A stretch of DNA of 21,157 bases. It comes from a virus. The position numbers and the translations under genes are program-made. This document shows, piece by piece, positions 1-7,437 of the stretch (positions are counted from its first letter, which is position 1; each line of letters begins with the position of its first letter). The stretch covers positions 1-21,157 of IMG/VR virus record IMGVR_UViG_3300037486_000090. One strand, 5' to 3'. The notes under the pieces are model-generated. The model was not told the origin of the DNA. It saw nothing but the letters and a program-made list of their open reading frames with translations, and did no database searches.

Positions 1-828
1 GTTGTATTGACCAGATGAAAAGTTACCAGTCCCAACAATAGCACTCTGAAGTCCAAACAATGCGTTACCATCACCGTTTATACCAACATGGTTATACCCT
101 GCCGATATATTATAATTTCCATTGATTGGTGTTGCTTCTCCAAACAAAGCGTTACGAGAACCATCTACATAGTTTGATAGACCTGTAACGATGTTATACC
201 CATACGCACCTAAAATTGTATGACCGAAACCGAATACTGCGTTATGCGTTGCACCTGATGTACCAGTATGGTTCTGTCCTGCGTAAATATGATGTGTTCC
301 AGCTACGTTATGACCTTGACCACTGACTATGCTATAAGAACCTGTAACTGTATTGGATAGTCCACTGACTTCGTTACTAATCCCTCCGACAATGTTGGTA
401 TTTCCGAAGATTGCACTATCCGTTGCGGTAATGACATGATTCTGTCCTCCAATAACATCAAACGCACCAGCAAGTGTAGTATTGTATAAAAGAGCAAGAT
501 GACCTCCTCCTGCTACCGCGTTGATTGTTGAAGAATATCCAAAGATAGCTGAATACCCCAATAATCCTGTTATACCGATGCCCTCTGCAACAATTATACT
601 TCGGGTTGCATTGCCACTGTTTATACTACCTCCTGATATACCGTATGAAACACTTAGTCCTGTATTGTTGTACCCAGTCGAAAGAAAACTCCCAGCCGTA
701 TCATATACAAACTCTGTAGAGCCACCTATCGTTGCCGCACCAGTGAATATCGCTACTTGCTTAGCAACACCACTCCCTGTGATGCCTCCTGTGCCTCCGC
801 CTAAACCGCCACCGTTTAATCGTGCCAT
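1..828 (-). CDS. Tail fibre / adhesin-like repeat protein, C-terminus outside window
   Basis: The minus-strand frame is open from the ATG at 828 to the window edge (276 codons, no stop), so the 3' end is missing. A strong AGGAGG lies just upstream. The product starts with a Gly-rich stretch (residues 6-15) and then becomes an almost charge-free, Gly/Asn/Ser/Thr-rich chain. AxFG motifs recur at residues 94-97, 139-142, 197-200, 227-230 and 256-259, spaced at about multiples of 14-15 residues, with NxxxG steps between. This resembles the beta-roll head repeats of YadA-type trimeric adhesins and phage fibres. It is probably a trimeric surface fibre that touches the host cell. It follows a 97-residue beta-rich protein by 9 bases. 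The fold is inferred from the repeat pattern only; a tail spike or a prophage adhesin are alternatives. Confidence 0.75.
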   Translation of the reverse strand, partial: MARLNGGGLGGGTGGITGSGVAKQVAIFTGAATIGGSTEFVYDTAGSFLSTGYNNTGLSVSYGISGGSINSGNATRSIIVAEGIGITGLLGYSAIFGYSSTINAVAGGGHLALLYNTTLAGAFDVIGGQNHVITATDSAIFGNTNIVGGISNEVSGLSNTVTGSYSIVSGQGHNVAGTHHIYAGQNHTGTSGATHNAVFGFGHTILGAYGYNIVTGLSNYVDGSRNALFGEATPINGNYNISAGYNHVGINGDGNALFGLQSAIVGTGNFSSGQYN

Positions 829-837
829 ATATCCTCC

Positions 838-1131
838 TTATTTGCCCTCTGATGTTGCAATAATCTCTGCCGTATCGGAAACTGTCCCCTGTATGTACAG
901 GCTCCCAGTCAACGTCCCGATATTCCAATCATACGTAAGTGAATTACCCTCTGGAATCGTAAGATACGTTGCTCCCGAAGGGTCGAGCGATACTTTCATC
1001 GCTTTCCCAGCCCGTGAAGAAATCAAAACGTTATTAGGAATCCGTGTAAACGTAATCGCTGTCCATGCTCCTGTCCCTACTGCGACATTGATTATTTCTG
1101 ACCCGTATCCTGAATTAACTGCTGTTGCCAT
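838..1131 (-). CDS. Small beta-rich virion protein (hypothetical)
   Basis: This 97-residue product has a strong AGGAGG about 6 bases before the ATG. It has no signal peptide and no Cys. It alternates short hydrophobic beta-like runs with Gly/Thr/Ser turns, and its second half (GATYLTIPEG, then GSLYIQGTVS) reads like a small beta-sandwich. It sits directly upstream of the fibre gene and directly downstream of a rho-independent terminator. That fits a small structural protein such as a decoration, adaptor or fibre-base protein. I do not recognise the family, and the virion role is inferred from fold-like composition and position. Confidence 0.7.
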   Translation of the reverse strand: MATAVNSGYGSEIINVAVGTGAWTAITFTRIPNNVLISSRAGKAMKVSLDPSGATYLTIPEGNSLTYDWNIGTLTGSLYIQGTVSDTAEIIATSEGK

Positions 1132-1144
1132 ACTATCCTCCTAT

Positions 1145-1171
1145 AAAAAAAGACAGGGTTATTCCCTGCCT
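1145..1171 (-). terminator. Rho-independent terminator
   Basis: The minus strand reads AGGCAGGG, loop AATAA, CCCTGTCT: an 8-bp stem with one G-T pair, followed at once by a run of T. It follows the 71-residue gene and would end the head-gene transcript. The 97-residue gene and the fibre lie beyond it and start with their own strong SD only a few bases after the T-run, so they need read-through or another promoter. The plus strand also has a T-rich tail (GTGTTTTT) after the same stem, so it may work weakly in both directions. Confidence 0.8.
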
Positions 1172-1199
1172 GTGTTTTTCACTTAGCGTCAATACTTTA

Positions 1200-1228
1200 T
1201 TTATGCTCTTTTGCTAACAGTTTGTCAA
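1200..1228 (-). promoter_or_regulatory. Candidate sigma70-type promoter
   Basis: TTGACA (1228-1223) is followed after exactly 17 bases by CATAAA (1205-1200, 4 of 6 matches to TATAAT). It starts inside the gap after the 71-residue gene, whose TAG stop is just before it. The context AGACTTGACAA also occurs at the 8034 promoter. The terminator at 1145-1171 lies about 30 bases downstream, so a transcript from here would meet it almost at once. The element is either attenuated or a chance match. Confidence 0.35.
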
Positions 1229-1230
1229 GT

Positions 1231-1446
1231 CTATCGTGTTTTTGCTGACTGCATCCTCAATCTCATGTCCCGAATCTTTTCCGCCTCCTGTCCTGTCGCT
1301 ACGCTTCCGTCAGGTCGCAACGCTCTATCTCGTATTCCGTATTTGTGTGTCGGCTTGTACCACTTACTGCACCACCAACCCTCTCCGTTACTTTTCCAAA
1401 AGTAATCGTTGTGTTTCTTTTCGCACCCCGTACAAAACTCAATCAT
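1231..1446 (-). CDS. Small Cys/Trp-rich protein (hypothetical)
   Basis: This 71-residue product overlaps the end of the upstream glycosyltransferase by ATGA, so translation is probably coupled. Residues 5-8 are CTGC, and a WWC follows at about residues 24-26, giving three close Cys and nearby His that may form a small metal site. The C-terminal half is highly charged and probably helical (QEAEKIRDMRLRMQ). It is the last gene before the rho-independent terminator. I do not recognise it and assign no function. Confidence 0.6.
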   Translation of the reverse strand: MIEFCTGCEKKHNDYFWKSNGEGWWCSKWYKPTHKYGIRDRALRPDGSVATGQEAEKIRDMRLRMQSAKTR

Positions 1447-2069
1447 ATTTCGTAAATAGCGAATACGTTCTTGTTTGTCGTTTCCCGTTTCGTGTCAGTC
1501 CGTAAATGTGCACACATCATATCAGGCACTACGGTAATCTCCAATCCTAACTCGTGACACTTGCTCCCGAATAACACGTCATATTTTCCGTACACAGGTT
1601 GATTCCCTTTTCGTTTCTCAATGTGATACTTCAACGGTGTCATCTGGTCAATCAATATGTCGTATTCGTCCGACAACCACGGGTCCTGAAACTCTTTCTC
1701 GAATAATGTCCTGTCGAATAACGTACACCCGAATCCTGTAAACCACGGCTTATCCCCGTTGTACTGTATAGCGTTCACGACTGGCGTTACCTTGTAGTCT
1801 ATCGCCACGTATTTGTGTCCCTGTTTCGCCAGTTCTATCATGGCTTCCAGTCCCCCCTCAGGAATCACCATATCCTCCTCCAAAAAAAGAATATGCGTAC
1901 AGTCCGTTTTCAATGCACGTCTAATGCACTCGTTGTGTGCCTCTGGAATTGGATATCCCTCTACGATGATAGTATCTCCCGTAAAGGCTTTATTGAGGAT
2001 AGACGATTCTATCGTCCGAGCGAAAATTACTCCCCGTGTCGGAATGACTAACGTTATGTTTACGTCCAT
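1443..2069 (-). CDS. GT-A fold glycosyltransferase within the head-gene block
   Basis: The 208-residue product opens with a beta strand and the loop ITLVIPTRG (residues 5-13), the usual nucleotide-sugar-binding start of GT2/GT-A enzymes. Residues 63-67 are LEEDM after a hydrophobic strand, in the position of the metal-binding DxD motif. The segment EAHNECIRRAL (43-53) matches the conserved helix before that motif. It is shorter than a typical 250-350-residue GT2, so it is a minimal catalytic domain. ATG follows the previous TAA directly (TAAATG), and its own stop overlaps the next gene by ATGA. Its position between head-assembly genes and the fibre suggests a virion protein or glycan target, but DNA or host surface are also possible. 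The fold is fairly sure; the donor and acceptor are unknown. Confidence 0.75.
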   Translation of the reverse strand: MDVNITLVIPTRGVIFARTIESSILNKAFTGDTIIVEGYPIPEAHNECIRRALKTDCTHILFLEEDMVIPEGGLEAMIELAKQGHKYVAIDYKVTPVVNAIQYNGDKPWFTGFGCTLFDRTLFEKEFQDPWLSDEYDILIDQMTPLKYHIEKRKGNQPVYGKYDVLFGSKCHELGLEITVVPDMMCAHLRTDTKRETTNKNVFAIYEI

Positions 2070-2504
2070 TTACTTCGCAAGTTTTCTTCGTATTGCCTGT
2101 GCTACTGCTTTTGCTCCACCAAAACCTCCACCCGTTAACACTCCCTTTGCAATTTTCCCTAGCTTCGGGACTGGAACTTGTGTGAATAATGCTTTTCTCG
2201 CGACAGAACCTATTCCACCAGATAACGCCCCCTCCAATATCCGTTCTTTAACACTCTTTTTGGATTCTTCTTCCGCCATCTTTTTCAAATTACCTATGCC
2301 TTGTTTTACCATTCTCCCAGCACCAATATCAGCCTTTTCCACTCCACGCTTGAATCCTTGCTTCATCATCACGGAAAGTTTCTCTGGATTATCAGCACCA
2401 GCAATCTGTCGTGCCGCTCGGTATTTTGTTATCCGTGCTTCTGGTGTGTCCGTGATTGTCGGCGTTACCGCACGACCTATCATTTGGTTTCTCATTGTAG
2501 CCAT
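2070..2504 (-). CDS. Basic Gly-rich virion-associated protein (hypothetical)
   Basis: I start this gene at the ATG at 2504 (product 144 residues), which lies one base after the upstream TAA and behind AGGAGG. A longer reading from 2567 would overlap the upstream gene by 62 bases. The product is rich in Lys/Arg. It has a helical, charged middle (KKMAEEESKKSVKERI) and a C-terminal third with Gly-rich hydrophobic stretches (GALSGGIGSVARKAL and KGVLTGGGFGGAKAVAQA). Such amphipathic Gly/Ala segments occur in phage internal or ejection proteins, but no family is recognised. It is placed after the capsid and the Dps-like protein, so it may be packaged or act in assembly. Confidence 0.6.
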   Translation of the reverse strand: MATMRNQMIGRAVTPTITDTPEARITKYRAARQIAGADNPEKLSVMMKQGFKRGVEKADIGAGRMVKQGIGNLKKMAEEESKKSVKERILEGALSGGIGSVARKALFTQVPVPKLGKIAKGVLTGGGFGGAKAVAQAIRRKLAK

Positions 2505-2505
2505 A

Positions 2506-2967
2506 TTATTTTTCCTCCTGTTCATTTTCTTCCTCATCATTAAACTTCCTTCGTACAGCGTCCGCAACTTTCGGATATTTTTCCTCTATTGCTCTCGGAG
2601 CGTTCCGTGATTCTTTCAATAGGTAGCGTGACTTGTTGAGTAAAGTGGACATATCCGCAAGTATGTTCAATAAATCATCATCAGGTCCCGCCTTGAACTC
2701 CGACTGTAGCCTCTGCACCAGTTCCAACCCTTTTGAACATGGAGCGTTGCGTACATCTTCAATCTCCGCATCGTCAGGGAACTGCACCATGCCATACTTC
2801 CCCATATAAACCTCAGCGAAGTCATCGGTCATTCCTGTCATTCCGTCATACAGGTCGCCCAAAACTTTATGTTCATTGGTGACGGTGTCCGCCAACCAAT
2901 GTGCGACATGAACGCTACTGACGTATGCCAGAAGCCGTACCAAGCATTCACTTGTATTCTCTGCCAT
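2506..2967 (-). CDS. Dps/ferritin-like helical phage protein
   Basis: This 153-residue product has a perfect-looking SD (AAAGGAGG) before its ATG and is predicted to be mostly helical. H33, D48 and E52 have exactly the spacing of the iron-ligand residues H63, D78 and E82 of E. coli Dps. H23-W24 lies on the preceding helix, as HW does in Dps, but two residues closer. The stretch from residue 20 to 52 therefore reads as a ferritin-like helix pair. Similar short ferritin-like proteins (DUF5856-type, from memory) occur in phage structural operons. The C-terminus (DEEENEQEEK) is very acidic. It follows the major capsid protein. A role in binding metal or DNA or in virion structure is inference; fewer ligands could mean a purely structural role. 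Confidence 0.65.
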   Translation of the reverse strand: MAENTSECLVRLLAYVSSVHVAHWLADTVTNEHKVLGDLYDGMTGMTDDFAEVYMGKYGMVQFPDDAEIEDVRNAPCSKGLELVQRLQSEFKAGPDDDLLNILADMSTLLNKSRYLLKESRNAPRAIEEKYPKVADAVRRKFNDEEENEQEEK

Positions 2968-3005
2968 AATTCCTCCTTTATATTCTCAGTATTGATTTCC
3001 TTATT

Positions 3006-3032
3006 GCTCGGCAAGTTTTGATGCTCCCGAGC
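3006..3032 (-). other. Stem-loop after the capsid gene
   Basis: GCTCGG and CCGAGC form a perfect 6-bp stem around a 15-base loop in the gap between the capsid stop and the next gene. A weaker hairpin (GAGG / CCTC extended by AAA/TTT) lies at 3041-3061. No T-run follows, so it is not a clear terminator. It may slow decay or transcription after the highly expressed capsid gene. Confidence 0.35.
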
Positions 3033-3068
3033 GTGAGTTGTTTCGAGGGTTCTACCTCAAAGCACATC

Positions 3069-3929
3069 TTAGCTTTTGATTTCGACTCCATGATTAAGAC
3101 GGAGTCCAGCTTCACCATAGATTGTGTCTACGGTAACTAACCAGCCGAGAGAACGTTGCCAATAAGTGCCTTGCGTTCTCGGTGCAAGTTGCAGAGCCAA
3201 CGCCATCGCTTCCTTGTGGAAACAGATGTTGTGTGTCTGTGTCGGTGTACCAGCTGTAACTGGAACCTGTGTCGTGTAATACACAGGAACTCCGTAAATC
3301 TCACCCCAGAGATAGCGGTTGTTTGGACCACGTTTCACTGGTGTAGGATTGTCGTACTGACCAAGAAAGTCCGCTTTCACGAACTTGTCAATCTTCATCA
3401 ACGCCGCTTTCTGCTTCGGAGAAAGTATAATTGCTCTATCTTCCAATGGAGCATTCGCTTCGTCCAACGCTTGTAAAGCTGCGACAATGACCGCATCATC
3501 GATAGCTACTCCATACGTTCCCACTGCGGGATTCGTAAAGGTCGAATACAGTTTCAATAAGTCGGTGTCGATTGATTGTGCAATCGCATATCCAGCTTTT
3601 GACGTGTACTCTGCCATCAAATCATAGTTCGATTGAACTTTCACGATATCTTCAACGAGGAATGACGCTTCCTTCCATTTGTCGATATTGATTGTCCTTT
3701 CGCTCTCTGTGATAGCTTGTAGCGTAACATCGGTGTTTGCGGTTTTATCGTTCGCTACCAGATTGGAAACTTCTGGAATGTGAACGGTGTCACCACGACC
3801 TTTAACCAAAGAATCATAGCGTTTTACTAACGGAGCAACAACCAATGCTGCTTCCTGTTGCCTCAATGTTTCCATTGACCACAGTTCAGGAATGAACACG
3901 GCTGCTGTCACTGTCGTGATATCTGCCAT
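3069..3929 (-). CDS. Major capsid protein, HK97-fold type
   Basis: This 286-residue product is the capsid subunit. It has the layout of a compact HK97-fold coat: an N-terminal arm with FIPELWS (residues 12-18), the extended-loop motif GRGDTVHIPE (about 44-53), a helical spine-like segment, and a C-terminal domain with GEIYGVPVYYTTQVPV, the typical strand near the capsomer centre. FIPELWS and GDTV.IP recur in coat proteins of P22-like and related podo- and siphoviruses. No protease gene or cleavable N-terminal domain is evident. A scaffold gene directly precedes it, as usual. No clear SD stands before the ATG at 3929 (context AAAGTATT). Identification is strong; subfamily assignment is not. 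Confidence 0.9.
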   Translation of the reverse strand: MADITTVTAAVFIPELWSMETLRQQEAALVVAPLVKRYDSLVKGRGDTVHIPEVSNLVANDKTANTDVTLQAITESERTINIDKWKEASFLVEDIVKVQSNYDLMAEYTSKAGYAIAQSIDTDLLKLYSTFTNPAVGTYGVAIDDAVIVAALQALDEANAPLEDRAIILSPKQKAALMKIDKFVKADFLGQYDNPTPVKRGPNNRYLWGEIYGVPVYYTTQVPVTAGTPTQTHNICFHKEAMALALQLAPRTQGTYWQRSLGWLVTVDTIYGEAGLRLNHGVEIKS

Positions 3930-3965
3930 AATACTTTAGATTAAGTTACGTTTATACGAAGATGG

Positions 3966-4703
3966 TTACTTCATCAATTCGCCAACCATAGGTAACAATC
4001 TATCTCGATTCTTGTCCCACCATTGCTTCCCGTCAGGCTGTCGTAATCTCTCACGCAACCCATCGATTGTCAGTGGCTCTGAACCCTGCGAAACACTATG
4101 CGGTTTCTCGCTGTACGTTGTCGTACTGCCTCCACCGTATTCTTTCGCATACGCATCGAATATCTCGTCCCTATACAGGTCTTCATAAGCCTTTTCAGGA
4201 TTATAAACTCCCGTAGCCCTCATATGCTCCTCGATTAGTGTTCGGTCAAAAGGAGGCAATCCATCACTTCCGTTATGAACTGTTTCGAGTCGAGAGTATT
4301 CAGTTTCAATCAGAACCTCATCTTGGGTTTCCCGTTGATTCGATTCCAACGCTTCCTGTTGCTTCCGCTCGAACTCCTCTTGGTCCTTTTTCGTCCAGAA
4401 TCCGTACTTGGTACGTAGGTTCTCAATTGCGATGAGTTCCTCTGGCGACATTTCATCGGTAGAGTTTTTATCAGGTACTACTGGAACCTGTGGTGTCGGT
4501 AGAGTTTGTATATTCCTTGCTTGTTCAGCTTGGAACTTGTAGGTATTCCGCTCACGAATCAGTTGCCTGAAACGCTCCTGCGAACCCCCACCCAACTTAC
4601 TCCATTCCAACTCCTCTGGTGATTGTTCACCATCTTGATTTTGTTCGGTCTGCGATTCCAGCGGTTTATCTTCCGCTATTGGATTTCCGTTTTGGTCGTC
4701 CAT
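3966..4703 (-). CDS. Probable scaffolding protein
   Basis: This 245-residue product is highly charged and Gln/Glu-rich, with an acidic disordered N-terminus (residues 1-35). It then has a helix with coiled-coil character around RFRQLIRERNTYKFQAEQA, and a second charged helical region (KDQEEFERKQQEAL). The C-terminus is short and ends GELMK. This composition, together with its place between portal and major capsid genes, is typical of head scaffolds that line the procapsid and then leave or are degraded. GGAGG lies a few bases before the ATG. A candidate promoter (4801-4773) is 70 bases upstream, so scaffold and capsid may have an extra transcript. Function is inferred from position and composition. 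Confidence 0.75.
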   Translation of the reverse strand: MDDQNGNPIAEDKPLESQTEQNQDGEQSPEELEWSKLGGGSQERFRQLIRERNTYKFQAEQARNIQTLPTPQVPVVPDKNSTDEMSPEELIAIENLRTKYGFWTKKDQEEFERKQQEALESNQRETQDEVLIETEYSRLETVHNGSDGLPPFDRTLIEEHMRATGVYNPEKAYEDLYRDEIFDAYAKEYGGGSTTTYSEKPHSVSQGSEPLTIDGLRERLRQPDGKQWWDKNRDRLLPMVGELMK

Positions 4704-4772
4704 ACGCCTCCATTTCTCGATGCCTTACGGGTACGACTCGGCTCTGTAACGTAGAACATCCGCATTTGGTTA

Positions 4773-4801
4773 ACAATACGAGCTTTCACTCCTATTGTCA
4801 A
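4773..4801 (-). promoter_or_regulatory. Candidate sigma70-type promoter for scaffold and capsid
   Basis: A perfect TTGACA (4801-4796) is followed by a 17-base spacer and TATTGT (4778-4773, 4 of 6 matches). It lies in the 184-base gap between the acidic 100-residue gene and the scaffold gene. It would give a leader of about 60 bases ending at the GGAGG before the scaffold ATG. An extra promoter here would raise expression of capsid relative to portal, as many phages need. Confidence 0.55.
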
Positions 4802-4877
4802 ATGTGAATTGAAATAATCTTTATCCGCTTGTAAGTTTCCACTTACTGCCAGACAGGTGCATTTCAACCCACATTAG

Positions 4878-4901
4878 AGAGCGAGGTTTATTTCTCGCTC
4901 T
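4878..4901 (-). other. Stem-loop enclosing the stop codon of the 100-residue gene
   Basis: The minus strand reads AGAGCGAG, an 8-base loop, CTCGCTCT: a perfect 8-bp stem. The 5' arm is the last codons of the gene, and the TAA stop sits in the loop. No T-run follows, so it is not a classic terminator. It may act as a weak terminator, an mRNA 3'-end stabiliser or a processing site upstream of the scaffold promoter. Confidence 0.5.
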
Positions 4902-5190
4902 TAGTCGGCTCATTAGGAACGGTGATGTCAACACCACGAGTTTCTAAGCCGAACCGCTTTTGGACTTCTTCACCTGCTGTCTTCAGGTTTTCTTCAACAG
5001 CCTCTTTATCTTCTGGTATCGTCTGATAATCCCCAGTCACAGGTTTCCCAGCCCATTCGTCCGTAGCAGGGAATCGTTCCGCCTCTTGCGGTCCTGTATC
5101 TACCTTTGAACCTTTTTGTTCATCGGTTTTCGGTGCAGTCGCTTCTGCCACCGTTATCTTCTCCATCTCATCCTTTTTAATATATTGCAT
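4888..5190 (-). CDS. Acidic disordered protein between portal and scaffold (hypothetical)
   Basis: This 100-residue product starts behind a good AAGGAG. It has almost no hydrophobic core, being dominated by Glu, Lys, Thr, Pro and Asp, with a possible single helix around EAVEENLKTAGEEVQKRFG. This is the make-up of a small head-assembly accessory or scaffold partner, which agrees with its place between portal and scaffold. I recognise no family. Its last codons form one arm of a strong hairpin. Confidence 0.6.
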   Translation of the reverse strand: MQYIKKDEMEKITVAEATAPKTDEQKGSKVDTGPQEAERFPATDEWAGKPVTGDYQTIPEDKEAVEENLKTAGEEVQKRFGLETRGVDITVPNEPTKSEK

Positions 5191-5210
5191 AGCTAACTCC
5201 TTTCAGTTTT

Positions 5211-7436
5211 TTATGCCATTGGTACTTCTGTTGTCGATGCTATCTGTCCCGACTGTTCCATTCCCTGTTGTAACGCCTGTAAAACTTCTGGCGGTAACGG
5301 TTGCTGTGCTTCTGGCGGAATACCCTCCATCGGAACTTCACCAGTACCAGCAGGACCCGTAGGTTGCCCAGCAGGTGTTTCCATTCCAGCATTCTGCACT
5401 CCCTGTCCTTTTTGTGCTGACTCCAATAATAATTGATGCTGTTGCGTGTGTAAATCTACAAGTTTATTCCCCGAATAATTCGCATGAACCGCCATATGCA
5501 CCTTATGGTCATCACTCGGCAACGGCATCACCCGTTCATCGCCCATCAATAACATCGAGTTCTCCGTCATCGCCAATTCTTCTTCCGATACTTCCGTCTG
5601 TCCCACTTTCGTTGCTTCCTGTCGTGCTTTCAATAACGCTTCCTGACGTGTCCGTGTCACGATAGTGTCGATGTCCCCGAACTCCATGTGTTCAAGAAGT
5701 GTCCGTTGGTCAATAACTCCACTCTGAAACAAGTCTTTCAACTCTTGCTGTTGCTGTTGCTTCGAATACGCCAACCAGCTTCCAATCTGCACCCGTAACG
5801 TATTATCCGAGCGTATCACCGCCAGTGGATATTCTTCTTTCCCGATAGTTACTGTTTTCTTTTTCCGAGTTTTTCCCGCATTTTCCCCGATAATAGCAAA
5901 ATAATCGGTCTTACCCGCAATCTTCGTAGCCGATACCAATTGCGGAAACGTCATATTCTCGGAAATAAGTTTGAGTATCTTCTTACCAACTTCAATGAGA
6001 AAATCTTCGAGATTGTCCACGAGGTCGTCCTGATTCGTTGCGTCCGCCTGTTTCAACTCTGCGATTCCAATACCAGACTTCACGCCCGTAGGAACCCGTC
6101 CGAGTGACGCATCGTGAGCTCCCGCAATATCCTCAAAGTACCGTCCCATCCTCATCACCTGATTCTCCGCCGATGAAGCCATCGGTTGAATCGGTAAAGA
6201 AGTAACGGTAGCACCCCTGTTTTTCTGTATGATACTTCCATGCTGATTGTCGACCACGCTCACTCCGCTATTCTTATCAATAACAATCCGTCCCTTATTG
6301 AACTTATAGTTGTAATCGAAGATTGAGCTTTCGAGTGCATTGATGACACGGTTGATAGGAATAACGTGCCTCGCCCACCCCTCACCGTATACTTCGTTCG
6401 GATTGATGTCCGCCTGATACATACGGAACGGAAAATCGCTGGTATCAATGAGTTCGTTGCGTAACGGTAACGTCATCAGGTCTACCCATGTGATGACTCG
6501 CATCTTCACCTTGCCCGTTCCCTTGTCCCGTTCCTTAAACCACCCCTCTTTTAATATGACGGTTTTCGTTTCGTCTACGTTTCGTGTCCCACCCTGAAAC
6601 TTAATAGATTGCAATAAGAATTGTTTGTACTCCGATGCCGCTGGACGCATTTCCCCAGTGGTCAACAGTCCTGTGTTCTTATACTGCGGATTCGTCTTTA
6701 CTTCGTCCAACGGTTTCCGTATCGCTTTAATAACATATTCAGCGTCAGTGAACGCCATTCCGTCCGTAGCTGCTGGGTCAACATAAAAATCGAACGGGTC
6801 ACTCCCCCAAATCTCCACAAATCCCTTACTTCCGTCTGCGTTCAATAGTTCAGGATTCCAGATTATCTGCCATGCTCCACCCACAGAATAGATGAGTCCC
6901 TGTGTAACAACTTCCTTTATCTTTTTGCGTAGCCTACAGATGTCGAACACGTAATCCAACGTCTTTCCGCTGTATCGTGCCGAGTTCTGCGTTTCTTCAT
7001 CTTGTGCATTCGGTACTACTTCCCATTTGGGTTTGAAAACAACTGCCTGATTTCGAATACTCCGTATCGCCGCTGCCGTAAGATTGACAGGTATTTTCGT
7101 TGAAGTAACCTGCGAAAGAATAACGGTTTTCGTTTGTGGATTGTACTTTGTAAACTGATATCCCCGTCTGAATAAGTCCCGTGCCAACCATTCCCAGTCA
7201 TATCTCCTCCTAGCGTCCGCCGCCACCTGAAACTTCTGTCGTGCCTTGTATACGTACTGCTCATCGCTGATTGGTGCATCTGTTCCCGTTTCAATCCCAG
7301 CGAATAGTTTCTTCTCCACGTCCACAAGATTATCCTCAGGTTGTTTCTGTGCTTTCTTCAAGAAGTCCTTATCTGATTTCGTTTTCGCTTCTGGTCGGTC
7401 AGACTGTGCCGCCACTTTTCGTTTTACTTCCGCCAT
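5211..7436 (-). CDS. Portal protein, P22-like type
   Basis: The portal is the dodecameric ring at the capsid vertex through which DNA is pumped. I take the ATG at 7436 (741 residues), two bases after the upstream TAA (TAACATG). A start at 7493 would overlap the upstream gene by 56 bases and has no SD. About 740 residues fits the large P22-type portals. Visible family traits include an N-terminal helical region, the wing motif GSDPFDFYVDP, and the stem-region signature around AGAHDASLGRVPTGVKSG followed by long helices (DNLEDFLIEVGKKILKLI). The C-terminus has a Gln/Pro/Gly-rich tail with PPEAQQPLPPEVLQALQQG. The terminase genes upstream and the scaffold/capsid downstream support the call. Confidence 0.85.
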   Translation of the reverse strand: MAEVKRKVAAQSDRPEAKTKSDKDFLKKAQKQPEDNLVDVEKKLFAGIETGTDAPISDEQYVYKARQKFQVAADARRRYDWEWLARDLFRRGYQFTKYNPQTKTVILSQVTSTKIPVNLTAAAIRSIRNQAVVFKPKWEVVPNAQDEETQNSARYSGKTLDYVFDICRLRKKIKEVVTQGLIYSVGGAWQIIWNPELLNADGSKGFVEIWGSDPFDFYVDPAATDGMAFTDAEYVIKAIRKPLDEVKTNPQYKNTGLLTTGEMRPAASEYKQFLLQSIKFQGGTRNVDETKTVILKEGWFKERDKGTGKVKMRVITWVDLMTLPLRNELIDTSDFPFRMYQADINPNEVYGEGWARHVIPINRVINALESSIFDYNYKFNKGRIVIDKNSGVSVVDNQHGSIIQKNRGATVTSLPIQPMASSAENQVMRMGRYFEDIAGAHDASLGRVPTGVKSGIGIAELKQADATNQDDLVDNLEDFLIEVGKKILKLISENMTFPQLVSATKIAGKTDYFAIIGENAGKTRKKKTVTIGKEEYPLAVIRSDNTLRVQIGSWLAYSKQQQQQELKDLFQSGVIDQRTLLEHMEFGDIDTIVTRTRQEALLKARQEATKVGQTEVSEEELAMTENSMLLMGDERVMPLPSDDHKVHMAVHANYSGNKLVDLHTQQHQLLLESAQKGQGVQNAGMETPAGQPTGPAGTGEVPMEGIPPEAQQPLPPEVLQALQQGMEQSGQIASTTEVPMA

Positions 7437-7437
7437 G

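Noticed and set aside
521-1186. Plus-strand frame of 221 codons
   Set aside because: It lies opposite the fibre and the 97-residue gene, which have strong SDs and coherent repeats. The plus-strand product is Pro-rich and without fold, and it runs through the terminator.
1813-2610. Plus-strand frame of 265 codons
   Set aside because: Antisense to three supported genes (glycosyltransferase, basic protein, Dps-like protein). The product is low-quality hydrophobic sequence with no motif.
4676-4867. Minus-strand 63-codon frame between the acidic gene and the scaffold
   Set aside because: It runs into the scaffold gene in another frame, has no SD, and spans the TTGACA-17-TATTGT promoter. A noncoding leader explains the gap better.
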